51,102 nucleotides of DNA from Mariniphaga sp. (GCA_010906965.1 JAAFHB010000010.1:1-51102), one strand, 5' to 3'; shown: positions 25,202 through 34,398, counted from the stretch's first letter. Numbers and translations: made by a program. The notes: generated by a model not told the origin, from the letters alone.

Positions 25202-25975
25202 ATGAAAAATCGAATTACATCACTTTTCAAAAGAAAAGACGAAAATATTCTTTCAATATACTTTACTGCCGGATACCCGGAACTGAATGATACCGTGAAA
25301 ATTATCAGTCAGCTCGAAAAAAGCGGGGCCGATCTGGTTGAAATCGGAATGCCATTCTCCGATCCCGTTGCCGATGGCCTGGTAATTCAGCAAAGCTCCG
25401 AAATCGCCCTCAAAAATGGAATGACGATTGATTTGTTGTTCGGGCAACTCAAAGAAATTCGCAAAAGCGTTTCAATTCCCTTAATATTAATGGGATATCT
25501 GAATCCAGTGATGCAATATGGAATCGAGGCGTTTTGTGAAAAATGCAATGAAACAGGTATTGACGGAACGATTATCCCCGATCTGCCGCTTGAGATTTAT
25601 GAAACGGAATACAAGGAGATTTTCGAAAAAAATTCTGTGAGCAATATTTTTCTGATAACTCCCCAAACTTCGGATGAAAGAATCAGAAAAATTGATGCAC
25701 TCTCCACAAGTTTTATTTACATGGTCTCCTCTTCATCCACTACAGGAGTAAAAGGAGCCGTCAATGAGGAACAAATAACCTATTTCGATAGAATCCGTGC
25801 AATGAATCTACGCTCTAAGCGATTGATTGGGTTTGGAATTTCAGACAAAGCCTCCTTTGAAAAATCAGCTGGTTACGCCAATGGTGCCATCATTGGAAGC
25901 GCATTTGTCAAAGCAATTGAAGGTCCGGGAACGATTGAAATCAAGGTGAAGGACTTCGTTCAGAAGTTTTATTAA
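25202..25975 (+). CDS. trpA: Tryptophan synthase alpha chain
   Basis: TrpA releases indole from indole-glycerol phosphate and channels it to TrpB. The 257-residue TIM barrel shows the catalytic Glu/Asp stretches LVEIGMPFSDPVADGLVIQQ and LILMGYLNPVMQYG, then GTIIPDLPLE, YMVSSSSTTG and IGFGISDK. It follows trpB by 10 bases and is the last trp gene; no strong terminator is visible after it, so some read-through toward the peptidase gene is possible. Confidence 0.95.
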   Translation: MKNRITSLFKRKDENILSIYFTAGYPELNDTVKIISQLEKSGADLVEIGMPFSDPVADGLVIQQSSEIALKNGMTIDLLFGQLKEIRKSVSIPLILMGYLNPVMQYGIEAFCEKCNETGIDGTIIPDLPLEIYETEYKEIFEKNSVSNIFLITPQTSDERIRKIDALSTSFIYMVSSSSTTGVKGAVNEEQITYFDRIRAMNLRSKRLIGFGISDKASFEKSAGYANGAIIGSAFVKAIEGPGTIEIKVKDFVQKFY

Positions 25976-26040
25976 ACATGGGATTAAATAAGAATAAAGA
26001 CTTCCTTCCCAAAACTTCTGTGTCTTTTTATAAATAAAGT

Positions 26041-26048
26041 TAAATTTG
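26041..26048 (+). promoter_or_regulatory. Candidate -7 promoter element of the S46 peptidase gene
   Basis: TAAATTTG is an exact TAnnTTTG match 16 bases upstream of the ATG, leaving a very short leader. No clear -33 element. Confidence 0.45.
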
Positions 26049-26064
26049 CCCCAAATTTTAATTA

Positions 26065-28215
26065 ATGAAAAACAGTTTTGTAGTATTCTTTGTGTTTGTG
26101 TTCTTCTTGAACCTTAACGCTAAAGCCGATGAAGGGATGTGGCTTCCTTCGCTTGTTGGTAAATTGAACATCCAGAAAATGAATTCGATAGGATGTAATT
26201 TGACCGCTGAGCAAATTTACAGCATTAACCATTCAAGTCTAAAGGATGCTGTAGTTGCCCTCGATCGTGGTTCATGTACTGCAGAATTGATTTCAGCCGA
26301 TGGATTACTATTGACCAATCACCATTGTGGTTTTGGCGAAATTCAGGCGCACAGTTCCGTTCAGCACGATTACCTGAAAGATGGTTTCTGGGCGATGAAA
26401 CGGGAAGAAGAACTTTCGAATCCGGGCAAAACAGTTACTTTTCTAATCAGCATGGAAGATGTAACTGAACAGGTAATGAAGGAGGTTACTGATTCTATGG
26501 ACGAAAATACCCGCATCACAAAGATTCGCGAGGCAGGTGCAAAAATAGAAAAAGAAGCAAAAGGTGAAACTGGTTACGAAACCCGTGTCAGAAGCCTTTT
26601 CGAATCGAATAAATACTTTCTCTTTGTTAGCCAGACGTTTAACGATATTCGTCTGGTTGGAGCACCACCACAGTCAATTGGCAAATTTGGAGGCGAAACC
26701 GACAACTGGATGTGGCCTCGTCATACCGGCGATTTCTCGATGTTCAGGGTTTATTGCGGTCCTGACGGAAAACCTGCCGAATATTCGAAAGACAATGTTC
26801 CTTATCACCCAAAACATTTTCTTCCAATTTCATTAAAAGGAGTTGAAAAAAACAGTTTCTCAATGGTGATGGGTTATCCGGGTACAACTACGCGCTACCG
26901 GACTTCCAACGAAGTGAAATACACAATGGATGTTGTTAATGAAATCCGAATTACTGCACGAGAATCCAAACTGAATATTATCAGGGACTTCATGGCTACA
27001 AGCCAGAAAGCAAGAATCCAATACGCCTCAAAATTTGCACGAAGCTCAAACTATTATAAATACTCAATCGGACAGAACAAAGGATTGACTGCCCTTAACG
27101 TTATTGGCAAAAAACAGGCGATTGAAAACGATTTTCTAAAATGGGTGAACGAAAAGCCTGAACGAAAAGCCAAATACGGAAGCGCACTCGATTCGATTAA
27201 TGCAGCTTTTAAAAGCCGTGAAGAGAAAATCGCTTTTCAGTATGCACGCGAAGCACTGCTTAGTGGCGCTGAAATATTCGCCTTTACAGCTGAAGCCTCC
27301 TCTCTTTATGAAGCTTTAAAAGGTAACGATAAAACTAAAATTGATGCTGCCGCCGAAGAACTGCGTAGTTCGCTTGGTGAGTATTTTAAAGATTATGACG
27401 CCAATACCGATCAAAAAGTGGCCGGTGCATTGTTAAAACTCTACGCCACAAAAGTTAATCCAAGGTATATTCCCGGATTTTTTCAGGAGATAGGATCGAA
27501 GTACAAAGGCAATTTCGATGCCTATGCACAAAAACTCTTCGAAAAAAGCATTTTTGCCGATCAGGCAAAGCTGGAATCATTCTTAAACAAACCATCACGG
27601 AAAGCACTCGATAAAGACATGGCATTCAATGCAATGCGTTCAATCTTTATAACATTGAATGTTATTTCGCAGGATCTGGGCAATACAACCGACGGTCTTG
27701 ACAAAGCCCGCAGATTATTCGTTGCCGGATTGAACGAAATGAATAAAGACAAATCGGTTTATCCCGATGCAAATTCGACCATGCGGCTTACTTACGGTAT
27801 TGTTGATGGATATGTGCCTCATGATGCAACCTACTACGATTATTTCACAACATTGAAAGGTTACGAAGAAAAGGGGATTCCGGGCGATGTCGATTTTGAT
27901 TTCCCTCAGAAACTGGTCGACATGTACAAAGCCAAAGATTTCGGACAATATGCCGATAAAGATGGAACCTTACACACTTGCTTTACTTCGAATAACGATA
28001 TTACAGGCGGAAATTCAGGAAGTCCGGTGATTAACGGCGACGGGGAACTCATTGGTATTGCTTTTGATGGCAACTGGGAAGCAATGAGCGGCGATATCGC
28101 ATTTGAACCTGAATTACAGAAATGTATCAATGTAGATATCCGTTTTGTGCTTTGGACCATCGATAAATTCGCCGGTGCCAGCCATTTAATCGACGAGATG
28201 AAATTGATCAGATAA
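26065..28215 (+). CDS. S46-family dipeptidyl-peptidase (DPP7-like)
   Basis: S46 enzymes are Bacteroidota serine exopeptidases that remove dipeptides from peptide N-termini in the periplasm. The 716-residue protein has a signal peptide (about residues 1-21, ending NAKA), then MWLPSL, with the catalytic His in TNHHCGFGEIQ, Asp in GGETDNWMWPRHTGDF and Ser651 in TGGNSGSPVIN. The residue 18 positions after the Ser is Gly (FDGNWE). In the family this position is Gly in DPP7, which prefers hydrophobic or broad P1 residues, and Arg in DPP11, which prefers Asp/Glu, so DPP7-like specificity is inferred. Confidence 0.93.
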   Translation: MKNSFVVFFVFVFFLNLNAKADEGMWLPSLVGKLNIQKMNSIGCNLTAEQIYSINHSSLKDAVVALDRGSCTAELISADGLLLTNHHCGFGEIQAHSSVQHDYLKDGFWAMKREEELSNPGKTVTFLISMEDVTEQVMKEVTDSMDENTRITKIREAGAKIEKEAKGETGYETRVRSLFESNKYFLFVSQTFNDIRLVGAPPQSIGKFGGETDNWMWPRHTGDFSMFRVYCGPDGKPAEYSKDNVPYHPKHFLPISLKGVEKNSFSMVMGYPGTTTRYRTSNEVKYTMDVVNEIRITARESKLNIIRDFMATSQKARIQYASKFARSSNYYKYSIGQNKGLTALNVIGKKQAIENDFLKWVNEKPERKAKYGSALDSINAAFKSREEKIAFQYAREALLSGAEIFAFTAEASSLYEALKGNDKTKIDAAAEELRSSLGEYFKDYDANTDQKVAGALLKLYATKVNPRYIPGFFQEIGSKYKGNFDAYAQKLFEKSIFADQAKLESFLNKPSRKALDKDMAFNAMRSIFITLNVISQDLGNTTDGLDKARRLFVAGLNEMNKDKSVYPDANSTMRLTYGIVDGYVPHDATYYDYFTTLKGYEEKGIPGDVDFDFPQKLVDMYKAKDFGQYADKDGTLHTCFTSNNDITGGNSGSPVINGDGELIGIAFDGNWEAMSGDIAFEPELQKCINVDIRFVLWTIDKFAGASHLIDEMKLIR

Positions 28216-28320
28216 TCGGTGACCGATTAATAATTATCGGAAGCAGAAACGGCAAAAATAAAATTAACGATATTGAAAGACCGGCCAAACTACCTGTCTT
28301 TCAATATTTTAACCAAAAGC

Positions 28321-28794
28321 ATGACGCAGCGAGAGAATCCTGAAATCATTATTTACACCGATGGTGCAGCCCGTGGAAATCCAGGTCCCGGAGGATATGG
28401 CGTTGTTATGATGTCGGGACCGCACCGAAAAGAACTTTCGCAGGGCTACAAACTCACAACCAACAATCGGATGGAGTTAATGGCGGCTGTGGTTGGGCTT
28501 GAAACACTAAAAGTCGGACCTTGTAAAGTAACTATCTATACCGATTCGAAGTATGTGGCGGATTCGGTAGAGAAACGATGGGTTTTTAACTGGGTGAAAA
28601 CCAATTTTAAAGGGAAAAAGAACAGCGACCTCTGGAAAAGGTTTCTGGAAGTTTCGGCACGTCATCATGTAAAATTCGTTTGGGTGAAGGGGCATGCCAG
28701 TATTCCTGAAAATGAACGGTGCGACGAGTTGGCGGTTGCAGCATCATTTATGCCCAACTTACCGCAAGACACAGGATATCAAATCGATAATTAA
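28321..28794 (+). CDS. rnhA: Ribonuclease HI
   Basis: RNase HI cuts RNA in RNA-DNA hybrids. The 157-residue protein carries the four acidic catalytic residues in order: Asp in YTDGAARGNPGPGGYG, Glu in NNRMELMAAV, Asp in IYTDSKYVADS and Asp in NERCDELA. A basic-protrusion-like segment is present (VKTNFKGKKNSDLWKR). The fold and length (about 155) are those of the E. coli type. A TTG at 28273 would extend it by 16 residues that do not resemble the family, so ATG 28321 is used. A separate RNase HII gene lies at 35.5 kb. Confidence 0.93.
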   Translation: MTQRENPEIIIYTDGAARGNPGPGGYGVVMMSGPHRKELSQGYKLTTNNRMELMAAVVGLETLKVGPCKVTIYTDSKYVADSVEKRWVFNWVKTNFKGKKNSDLWKRFLEVSARHHVKFVWVKGHASIPENERCDELAVAASFMPNLPQDTGYQIDN

Positions 28795-28830
28795 AAAGAA
28801 ATACAGTTTCATTTATTTAATGAAATGAAA

Positions 28831-28838
28831 TACATTTG
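28831..28838 (+). promoter_or_regulatory. Candidate -7 promoter element of the Kdo transferase gene
   Basis: TACATTTG is an exact TAnnTTTG match 21 bases before the ATG at 28860. Its presence here also argues against the upstream TTG (28836) being the start codon. Confidence 0.5.
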
Positions 28839-28859
28839 TCAGGCAAAATCGTTAAAAAA

Positions 28860-30089
28860 ATGAAGTGGCTTTACAACTTAGGAATACTCGCATATTACCT
28901 GCTGCTTAAAATCGTTTCGATCAGAAACGAAAAAGCACGCAAATGGCTCGAGGGTCGTAAAGATATCTTCAAACGTTTACGCGAAACAATTACCCCTGGC
29001 GAACGAATTCTTTGGTTTCACGCTTCTTCGCTTGGCGAGTTCGAACAGGGTAGACCAGTCATTGAGTCAATTCGCAAGTTAAAACCAGACTACAAAATCC
29101 TGCTTACATTTTTCTCACCTTCGGGTTATGAATTAAGAAAAGACTACAAATACGCCGACTACATTTTTTACCTTCCTTTAGATACTAAAAAGAACGCCGC
29201 CCGGTTTATCGATATTGTAAGACCCGAAAAAGTCTTTTTTATTAAGTATGAATTTTGGTATAACTTTCTCACACAGTTGAAAGAAGAAGGAATACCAACC
29301 TATATTTTCTCCGCCTTGTTCCGCCCTTCGCAAATCTTTTTTAAACCCTGGGGAAAATGGTATTTAAAGGCAATCGCCACCTATGAGCACATTTTTGTAC
29401 AAAATCAGGAGTCATTTGATATTCTTCACAAATTTGGATTTATAAATGTATCTGTTTCGGGCGATACCCGTCTTGATCGTGTTGGTGAAATAGCAGATGC
29501 AGCACCAAGGCTTGATAAATTGGAGATTTTTTGTGGCGGTCAAAAGGCCATTATTGCTGGAAGTACCTGGAAAGAAGATGAAGATCTCTTTATTCCATAC
29601 CTTAATAAATGCCGGTCGGGTCAGAAATTCGTTATTGCCCCTCACGAAGTCAATCCGCAAACACTTGAACGGGTTTGCAGCGCTCTTGAAAAACCCTACG
29701 CCCTTTATTCGACGGCAACACGCGAAGAGCTGGCAAATGCAGAAGTATTGATTGTTGACGGTTACGGATACCTTGTTTCGGTTTACAGGTATGGAATGCT
29801 GGCTTATGTTGGCGGGGGATTTACATCCGGAATTCATAGCACGCTTGAACCCGCAGCGTTTGGACTTCCCGTAATTTTCGGTCCCGATTATCAAAAATTC
29901 CAGGAAGCCCATGATATGTTAAGACTTGGTGCCGCTACCTGTATTAATAATTACGAGGAACTCGAAACGCAAATTGACAGTTACCGGTCGAATCCGGAAA
30001 AGCTCCTTTCTGATGCTGCAATCGCACAAGCGTATGTCAATAAAAATCGTGGCGCTTCAAAAGAAATTGTGAAATATCTTTTCCTGTAA
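28860..30089 (+). CDS. waaA: 3-deoxy-D-manno-octulosonic acid (Kdo) transferase
   Basis: WaaA (KdtA) adds Kdo from CMP-Kdo to lipid A precursor at the inner membrane. The 409-residue protein begins with a membrane-anchoring helix (MKWLYNLGILAYYLLLKIVS). It contains the family segments WFHASSLGEFEQGRPVI (the GE with the proposed catalytic Glu), FFSPSGYELRK, KYEFWYN, FSALFRP, SGDTRLDRV, AGSTWKEDED and VGGGFTSGIHSTLEPAAFG. It is a GT-B enzyme. Whether it adds one or two sugars cannot be told. It follows rnhA after 65 bases but has its own promoter-like element. Confidence 0.94.
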   Translation: MKWLYNLGILAYYLLLKIVSIRNEKARKWLEGRKDIFKRLRETITPGERILWFHASSLGEFEQGRPVIESIRKLKPDYKILLTFFSPSGYELRKDYKYADYIFYLPLDTKKNAARFIDIVRPEKVFFIKYEFWYNFLTQLKEEGIPTYIFSALFRPSQIFFKPWGKWYLKAIATYEHIFVQNQESFDILHKFGFINVSVSGDTRLDRVGEIADAAPRLDKLEIFCGGQKAIIAGSTWKEDEDLFIPYLNKCRSGQKFVIAPHEVNPQTLERVCSALEKPYALYSTATREELANAEVLIVDGYGYLVSVYRYGMLAYVGGGFTSGIHSTLEPAAFGLPVIFGPDYQKFQEAHDMLRLGAATCINNYEELETQIDSYRSNPEKLLSDAAIAQAYVNKNRGASKEIVKYLFL

Positions 30090-30418
30090 TCCTATTTCGT
30101 CTCTACCAAACTATTTCTCTCCATCGCATCTTCATGACGTCCCCCATCTCAGTTTGATGACGGCTTATTGACTAATAATCTGTACCTTCCAATATTCCTA
30201 ATTTCTTCAACAATATTTATTTTTGTAAACTTTTTGCAATTATCAAACTATCATATATTTATATATCAAGTAAATAACAATGTAAAGTTGATAACTTTTT
30301 TTGCCATGTGGTAAAAATGTAAACGGAAACGTCGTTGAGTCGCTATATTGCATCAACAAAAAAAGGGTTTTATACATGACATATAAACCCAATTAAATCA
30401 ACCTAATATTAAAAAATA
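30090..30418. other. Intergenic leader region upstream of nrdJ
   Basis: This AT-rich, 329-base spacer has one clear feature near its right end: an inverted repeat GGGTTT/AAACCC at 30365-30390, within the likely 5' leader of nrdJ and 28 bases before the ATG. TATATTGC near 30344 is a one-mismatch -7 element. I could not recognise a cobalamin riboswitch or a NrdR box pair, though either might be expected upstream of this gene. Confidence 0.5.
30365..30390 (+). promoter_or_regulatory. Hairpin in the nrdJ leader
   Basis: GGGTTT (30365-30370) pairs with AAACCC (30385-30390), with further weak A-T pairing inside. It lies in the transcribed leader just before nrdJ and may affect translation or mark an operator. 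Confidence 0.35.
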
Positions 30419-32965
30419 ATGGAATTAAAAGAGATCACCCCCCAACAAAAAGATGACTCCCCGGCAACTTATTCACCGGATGAAGCATTTGTGGCATCGG
30501 TTAAATATTTCAAGGGTGACGATCTTGCGGCTCGTGTTTGGGTCAACAAATATGCGTTAAAAGATTCGTACGGCAATATATTTGAATTGACTCCTGACGA
30601 CCTTCATCATCGCCTTTCCTCGGAGATTGCAAGAATCGAAAAAAATTATCCGAATCCAATATCGGAAGATGAATTATTTGGACTTTTCAAAGATTTCAAA
30701 TATATCGTACCTCAAGGTGGTCCTATGACAGGCATCGGTAATGAATTTCAGGTTGGTTCGTTATCAAATTGCTTTGTGGTAGGAAATGGCGCTGATTCAT
30801 ATGGTGGAATTATTATGATCGATCAGGAGCAAGTCCAGTTGATGAAACGCCGTGGCGGAGTTGGACATGATTTATCGCACATTCGCCCTAAAGGATCGCC
30901 TGTAAAAAATTCGGCCTTAACTTCAACGGGGATTGTCCCATTTATGGAGCGGTTCTCGAATTCGACACGCGAAGTAGCACAGGACGGCAGACGCGGAGCC
31001 CTCATGTTGTCAGTTTCTATCCGGCATCCTGACTCTGAAGAGTTTATTGATGCCAAAATGGACGAAGGCAAAGTAACGGGCGCCAATGTATCGGTAAAAA
31101 TCGATGATGAATTTATGCAGGCCGTTCGTGATAAAACAACTTATAATCAGAAATATCCGATCGACAGCAACCATCCAACCTATTCGAAGGAAACAGATGC
31201 TGCCAAGTTGTGGGACAAAATTGTTTTCAACGCATGGAAATCGGCTGAGCCAGGTATTCTTTTTTGGGATACCATTATCCGCGAATCAGTTCCGGATTGT
31301 TATGCCGATCTTGGCTATAAAACAGTTTCGACAAACCCTTGCGGCGAAATTCCACTTTGTCCTTACGATAGTTGTCGGTTAATAGCGCTGAATTTATATT
31401 CATATGTAGATGAGCCATTTACTCCAAAGGCAAAATTTGATTTCGATCTGTTCCGTAAACACATCCGCCAGACACAGCAAATAATGGATGATATCATTGA
31501 TTTGGAACTTGAGAAAATCGATGCAATTTACAATAAAATCATTGTCGATCCGGAAGATACTGAAATCAAACGGGTTGAAATCAATCTTTGGGAGAAAATC
31601 AAAAAGATGGCGATTAACGGACGACGCACAGGTATTGGCATAACTGCCGAAGGTGATATGCTTGCCGCGCTTGGATTGCGTTATGGTTCGGAAACTGCTG
31701 TTGAATTTTCAGTTGAGGTTCACAAAATTGTAGCACTGGAAGCCTATCGCGGATCGGTTAATCTCGCCAAAGAACGTGGTGCATTCCCGATTTACGATTC
31801 AAAACGCGAAAAGAACAATCCTTTTATCCAACGTCTTGCGCAGGCAGACCCTGAATTATACAAGGACATGACCCGCTTTGGTCGACGTAATATTGCTTTA
31901 CTGACGATTGCCCCGACTGGAACTACAAGTTTGATGACACAAACAACTTCAGGAATAGAACCTGTTTTTATGCCTGTATACAAACGCCGCCGCAAAGTCA
32001 ATCCCAACGATAAAGATGCACGCATCGACTTTGTCGACGAAATGGGTGACAGCTGGGAAGAGTACATTGTATTCCACCATAAATTTAAAACATGGATGGA
32101 AGTCAATGGTTTTGAGCTTAAACGAAACTATACGAACGAGGAGTTAGACGCGATAGTCGCCAAATCGCCGTATCACAAAGCCTCTTCGAACGATATTGAT
32201 TGGTTGGCCAAGATTAAAATGCAGGGGCAGATCCAGAAGTGGGTCGACCATTCAATCTCCGTTACCATCAATCTACCGGAAGAAGCCACCGAAGAACTGG
32301 TCAACAAGCTCTACTTTGCAGCCTGGGAAAGTGGATGTAAAGGGGTAACTGTTTACCGCGAAGGATCGCGTTCAGGAGTTTTGATCTCAACCAAAGACAA
32401 AAAGAAAGACGGCATTTTCCCGACAAAACGTCCCGAAATACTTGAAGCTGACATTGTTCGACTTCAAAACAACAAGGAGAAATGGATTGCCTTTATCGGA
32501 CTGATAGATGGGAAACCGTATGAAATTTTCACAGGTTTGGCTGATGACGAAGATGGAATACTTCTGCCACGTTCAGTTACTTCGGGATGGATTATCAAGA
32601 GCAAGGATGAATCGGGAATCACACGGTACGATTTCCAATACTGCAATTCAAGAGGTTACAAAACAACAATTGAAGGTCTGTCGTATAAGTTCAATCCGAT
32701 CTTCTGGAACTATGCAAAACTGATTTCGAGTGTATTGCGTCATAGCATGACCATACAAAAAGTTGTTGAACTGGTTACCAGCCTTCAGTTTGATGTAGAG
32801 TCAATCAATACCTGGAAAAACGGAGTAGCACGTGCATTGAAGAAATACATTCCGAATGGTACGGCTGCTGAAGATTCAAAATGTGAAGGTTGCGGATCAG
32901 CGAATGTTATTTACCAGGAAGGCTGCCTGATCTGTCAGGATTGCGGATCTTCGAAATGTGGATGA
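30419..32965 (+). CDS. nrdJ: Adenosylcobalamin-dependent (class II) ribonucleotide reductase
   Basis: This enzyme reduces ribonucleotides to deoxyribonucleotides using coenzyme B12, independent of oxygen. The 848-residue protein shows the alpha-barrel core: GNEFQVGSLSNCFVV (first active-site Cys), RRGGVGHDLSHIRP, STREVAQDGRRGALM, VSTNPCGEIPLCPYDSCRL (central Cys and the Asn/Glu pair) and the phosphate site IAPTGTTSLMTQTTSGIEP. The C-terminal tail has CEGCGSANVIYQEGCLICQDCG and a final SSKCG, a zinc-ribbon and redox-tail arrangement. Length suits the family. It needs vitamin B12, although no cobalamin genes lie nearby. Confidence 0.95.
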   Translation: MELKEITPQQKDDSPATYSPDEAFVASVKYFKGDDLAARVWVNKYALKDSYGNIFELTPDDLHHRLSSEIARIEKNYPNPISEDELFGLFKDFKYIVPQGGPMTGIGNEFQVGSLSNCFVVGNGADSYGGIIMIDQEQVQLMKRRGGVGHDLSHIRPKGSPVKNSALTSTGIVPFMERFSNSTREVAQDGRRGALMLSVSIRHPDSEEFIDAKMDEGKVTGANVSVKIDDEFMQAVRDKTTYNQKYPIDSNHPTYSKETDAAKLWDKIVFNAWKSAEPGILFWDTIIRESVPDCYADLGYKTVSTNPCGEIPLCPYDSCRLIALNLYSYVDEPFTPKAKFDFDLFRKHIRQTQQIMDDIIDLELEKIDAIYNKIIVDPEDTEIKRVEINLWEKIKKMAINGRRTGIGITAEGDMLAALGLRYGSETAVEFSVEVHKIVALEAYRGSVNLAKERGAFPIYDSKREKNNPFIQRLAQADPELYKDMTRFGRRNIALLTIAPTGTTSLMTQTTSGIEPVFMPVYKRRRKVNPNDKDARIDFVDEMGDSWEEYIVFHHKFKTWMEVNGFELKRNYTNEELDAIVAKSPYHKASSNDIDWLAKIKMQGQIQKWVDHSISVTINLPEEATEELVNKLYFAAWESGCKGVTVYREGSRSGVLISTKDKKKDGIFPTKRPEILEADIVRLQNNKEKWIAFIGLIDGKPYEIFTGLADDEDGILLPRSVTSGWIIKSKDESGITRYDFQYCNSRGYKTTIEGLSYKFNPIFWNYAKLISSVLRHSMTIQKVVELVTSLQFDVESINTWKNGVARALKKYIPNGTAAEDSKCEGCGSANVIYQEGCLICQDCGSSKCG

Positions 32966-32993
32966 TTTTTCATGAACTCCATATATCATCAGG

Positions 32994-33018
32994 GAGGCCC
33001 GAATTTCGGGCCTCTTTT
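32994..33018 (+). terminator. Terminator after nrdJ
   Basis: GAGGCCCGAA (32994-33003) and TTCGGGCCTC (33005-33014) form a GC-rich 8-10 bp stem followed by TTTT. It lies 29 bases after the nrdJ stop. Confidence 0.8.
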
Positions 33019-33021
33019 CAT

Positions 33022-33174
33022 TTACAACAATGATAATGGCTCTCCTTTTGTGGTATAACCAACAACCATGCTGTTTTCATACTCTTTACTCATTGCATAA
33101 ACCATTCTTAGGAACCGTTCATCAGCTTGGTCTACATATTGTTGCACTTCCTTGCGTAAAACAATTGCTGTCAT
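33022..33174 (-). pseudogene. Short antitoxin-like protein, probably truncated
   Basis: The 50-codon frame (MTAIVLRKEVQQYVDQADER, then FLRMVYAMSKEYENSMVVGYTT) resembles small Bacteroidota proteins usually paired with RelE/ParE-like toxins, in which a longer C-terminal helix follows the VVGY-x-x-x-G-x-P-L segment. Here translation stops right after GEPLSLL, and no toxin gene lies beside it, so I read it as a remnant. It could instead be a complete small protein. Confidence 0.45.
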
Positions 33175-33216
33175 GATTTCTATTTTTTTATATACTGCAA
33201 ATTACAACAACAAACG

Positions 33217-33282
33217 ATTAATAAACAGACTAATATAGATTGAAATTCATTGTTTAAAGTCGCAGATTGTATTACCGCACCA
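33217..33282. repeat. Degenerate 66-bp repeat, copy A
   Basis: It begins ATTAATAAACAGA and ends GCACCA, as copy B does, with the same length of 66 bases. The end region has stem-loop character (CAGATT/GATT-like). It lies between the antitoxin-like fragment and the LPP20-like gene. Confidence 0.5.
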
Positions 33283-33302
33283 GCCTGGATTTTGATTGTC
33301 AA

Positions 33303-33926
33303 CTAAAACTTCATCAGCCCTTCCAATTTTTCATGGGCAATTTTGGTCTCTTCTTCTAAACTCTTGCGGATCACTTTCTTTGCAACATCGAAAGCTGTGG
33401 CCATATTGTACGCCAACCTCACATTTACTTCAACATTTTTTCCGATTTTCTTATACATTTCAACCATAGGTAATACCTGGCCAATCTCCTGAGCAATAAG
33501 ATTTTTAGATGCAGCAACTGTTTTTGTCACTGATGCCGCTTCCTCATTATTAAGTTGTTGGTTGGCTATACTATTTTCGATAAGTGCAGCAATCTGGGTA
33601 TTGATCTGACCAGCTAACTCAAGCTTGGCAGTCTCCATTGCCTGAAGTTTGGCGGCAGTTTGTGTTTCGCCGATTGAGTTTCCGGTAGCCATAATATATT
33701 TAGGCTCATTTTTATCGTTGGTTTCATATTGCCTCATCCACGAACGTTCAAGCTGTTTGTCAAGAGGCAGCGCACCAAGGGCGACATAAAACCCATCTCT
33801 TTTATACTTTTTGGCTTCTACTCGGGCGCTTCGAATGGCTTTTGAAGTAATATCTTTTTTTAAATCCTTATTGGTTTGCTGAGCCATAAGCAAATTTGAA
33901 GCTGCGAATAAAAAGGCGAAAGCCAA
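33303..33926 (-). CDS. Exported LPP20-like protein
   Basis: This 207-residue exported protein has a hydrophobic leader (LAFAFLFAASNLLMAQ) and a mature part with an ATGNSIGETQTAAKLQAMETA segment. That segment, with the following helix, resembles the LPP20 domain of small envelope proteins found in many Gram-negatives. No catalytic motif was seen. The start is odd: the reading frame upstream continues to a TAA at 33954-33956 and would encode IIKTTVKLL before the hydrophobic core, an ideal signal-peptide n-region, but there is no ATG. TTG 33926 is the first recognised start. The true start may be a rare AUC codon at 33953 or 33950, or the base there may be wrong. Confidence 0.7.
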   Translation of the reverse strand: MAFAFLFAASNLLMAQQTNKDLKKDITSKAIRSARVEAKKYKRDGFYVALGALPLDKQLERSWMRQYETNDKNEPKYIMATGNSIGETQTAAKLQAMETAKLELAGQINTQIAALIENSIANQQLNNEEAASVTKTVAASKNLIAQEIGQVLPMVEMYKKIGKNVEVNVRLAYNMATAFDVAKKVIRKSLEEETKIAHEKLEGLMKF

Positions 33927-34235
33927 GAGTAATTTAACGGTCGTTTTGATGATTTATTGTTTAAATAAAGGTTTAAATTGTTTTTATCTTATAGTACCAA
34001 AAAACTACAAAATGTCACAGGTCAGCGAAATATTTATGCGTAAATTTTGATTTAAAAAATTTGTTTTTGATTAAAATGAATGCAAATGAATCCCAACAAC
34101 CGATTACGGAGCAAAGTCGAAGGAAAAGAGTTATCGTTCCAAATTGGTTATGTGAATTACCCGATCGGCATATATTATATTGGAAGGTGCTGAGAAGAGG
34201 TGCTTCTTGACTTGTATTATCTTATAGTAAATATT

Positions 34236-34394
34236 TTATTTTGCTTTATTTATTTTTGGTAATCCCACTTTTCGAAGCATTTCATTTGCTTTAGCCAATT
34301 TCTCAGGGAAAAGCACTTTGTCATTGAAGAAATCCAGTGACTTATCAATCAATACAACTGGACGTTTTTTCATATCTATCTCGTTAATATTCAT
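34236..34394 (-). CDS. Small protein paired with the DUF6934-like gene
   Basis: A 52-residue frame (MNINEIDMKKRPVVLIDKSL, then DFFNDKVLFPEKLAKANEML) starts 4 bases after the DUF6934-like stop on the same strand, so the two are almost certainly co-translated. I do not recognise a family. Its small size, basic charge and tight coupling are reminiscent of toxin-antitoxin partners, but nothing in its sequence proves this. An internal Met8 is an alternative start. Confidence 0.6.
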   Translation of the reverse strand: MNINEIDMKKRPVVLIDKSLDFFNDKVLFPEKLAKANEMLRKVGLPKINKAK

Positions 34395-34398
34395 ATCT

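Noticed and set aside
30090-30418. Cobalamin riboswitch upstream of nrdJ
   Set aside because: No B12-box-like sequence or large multi-stem fold was recognised, only one short hairpin.
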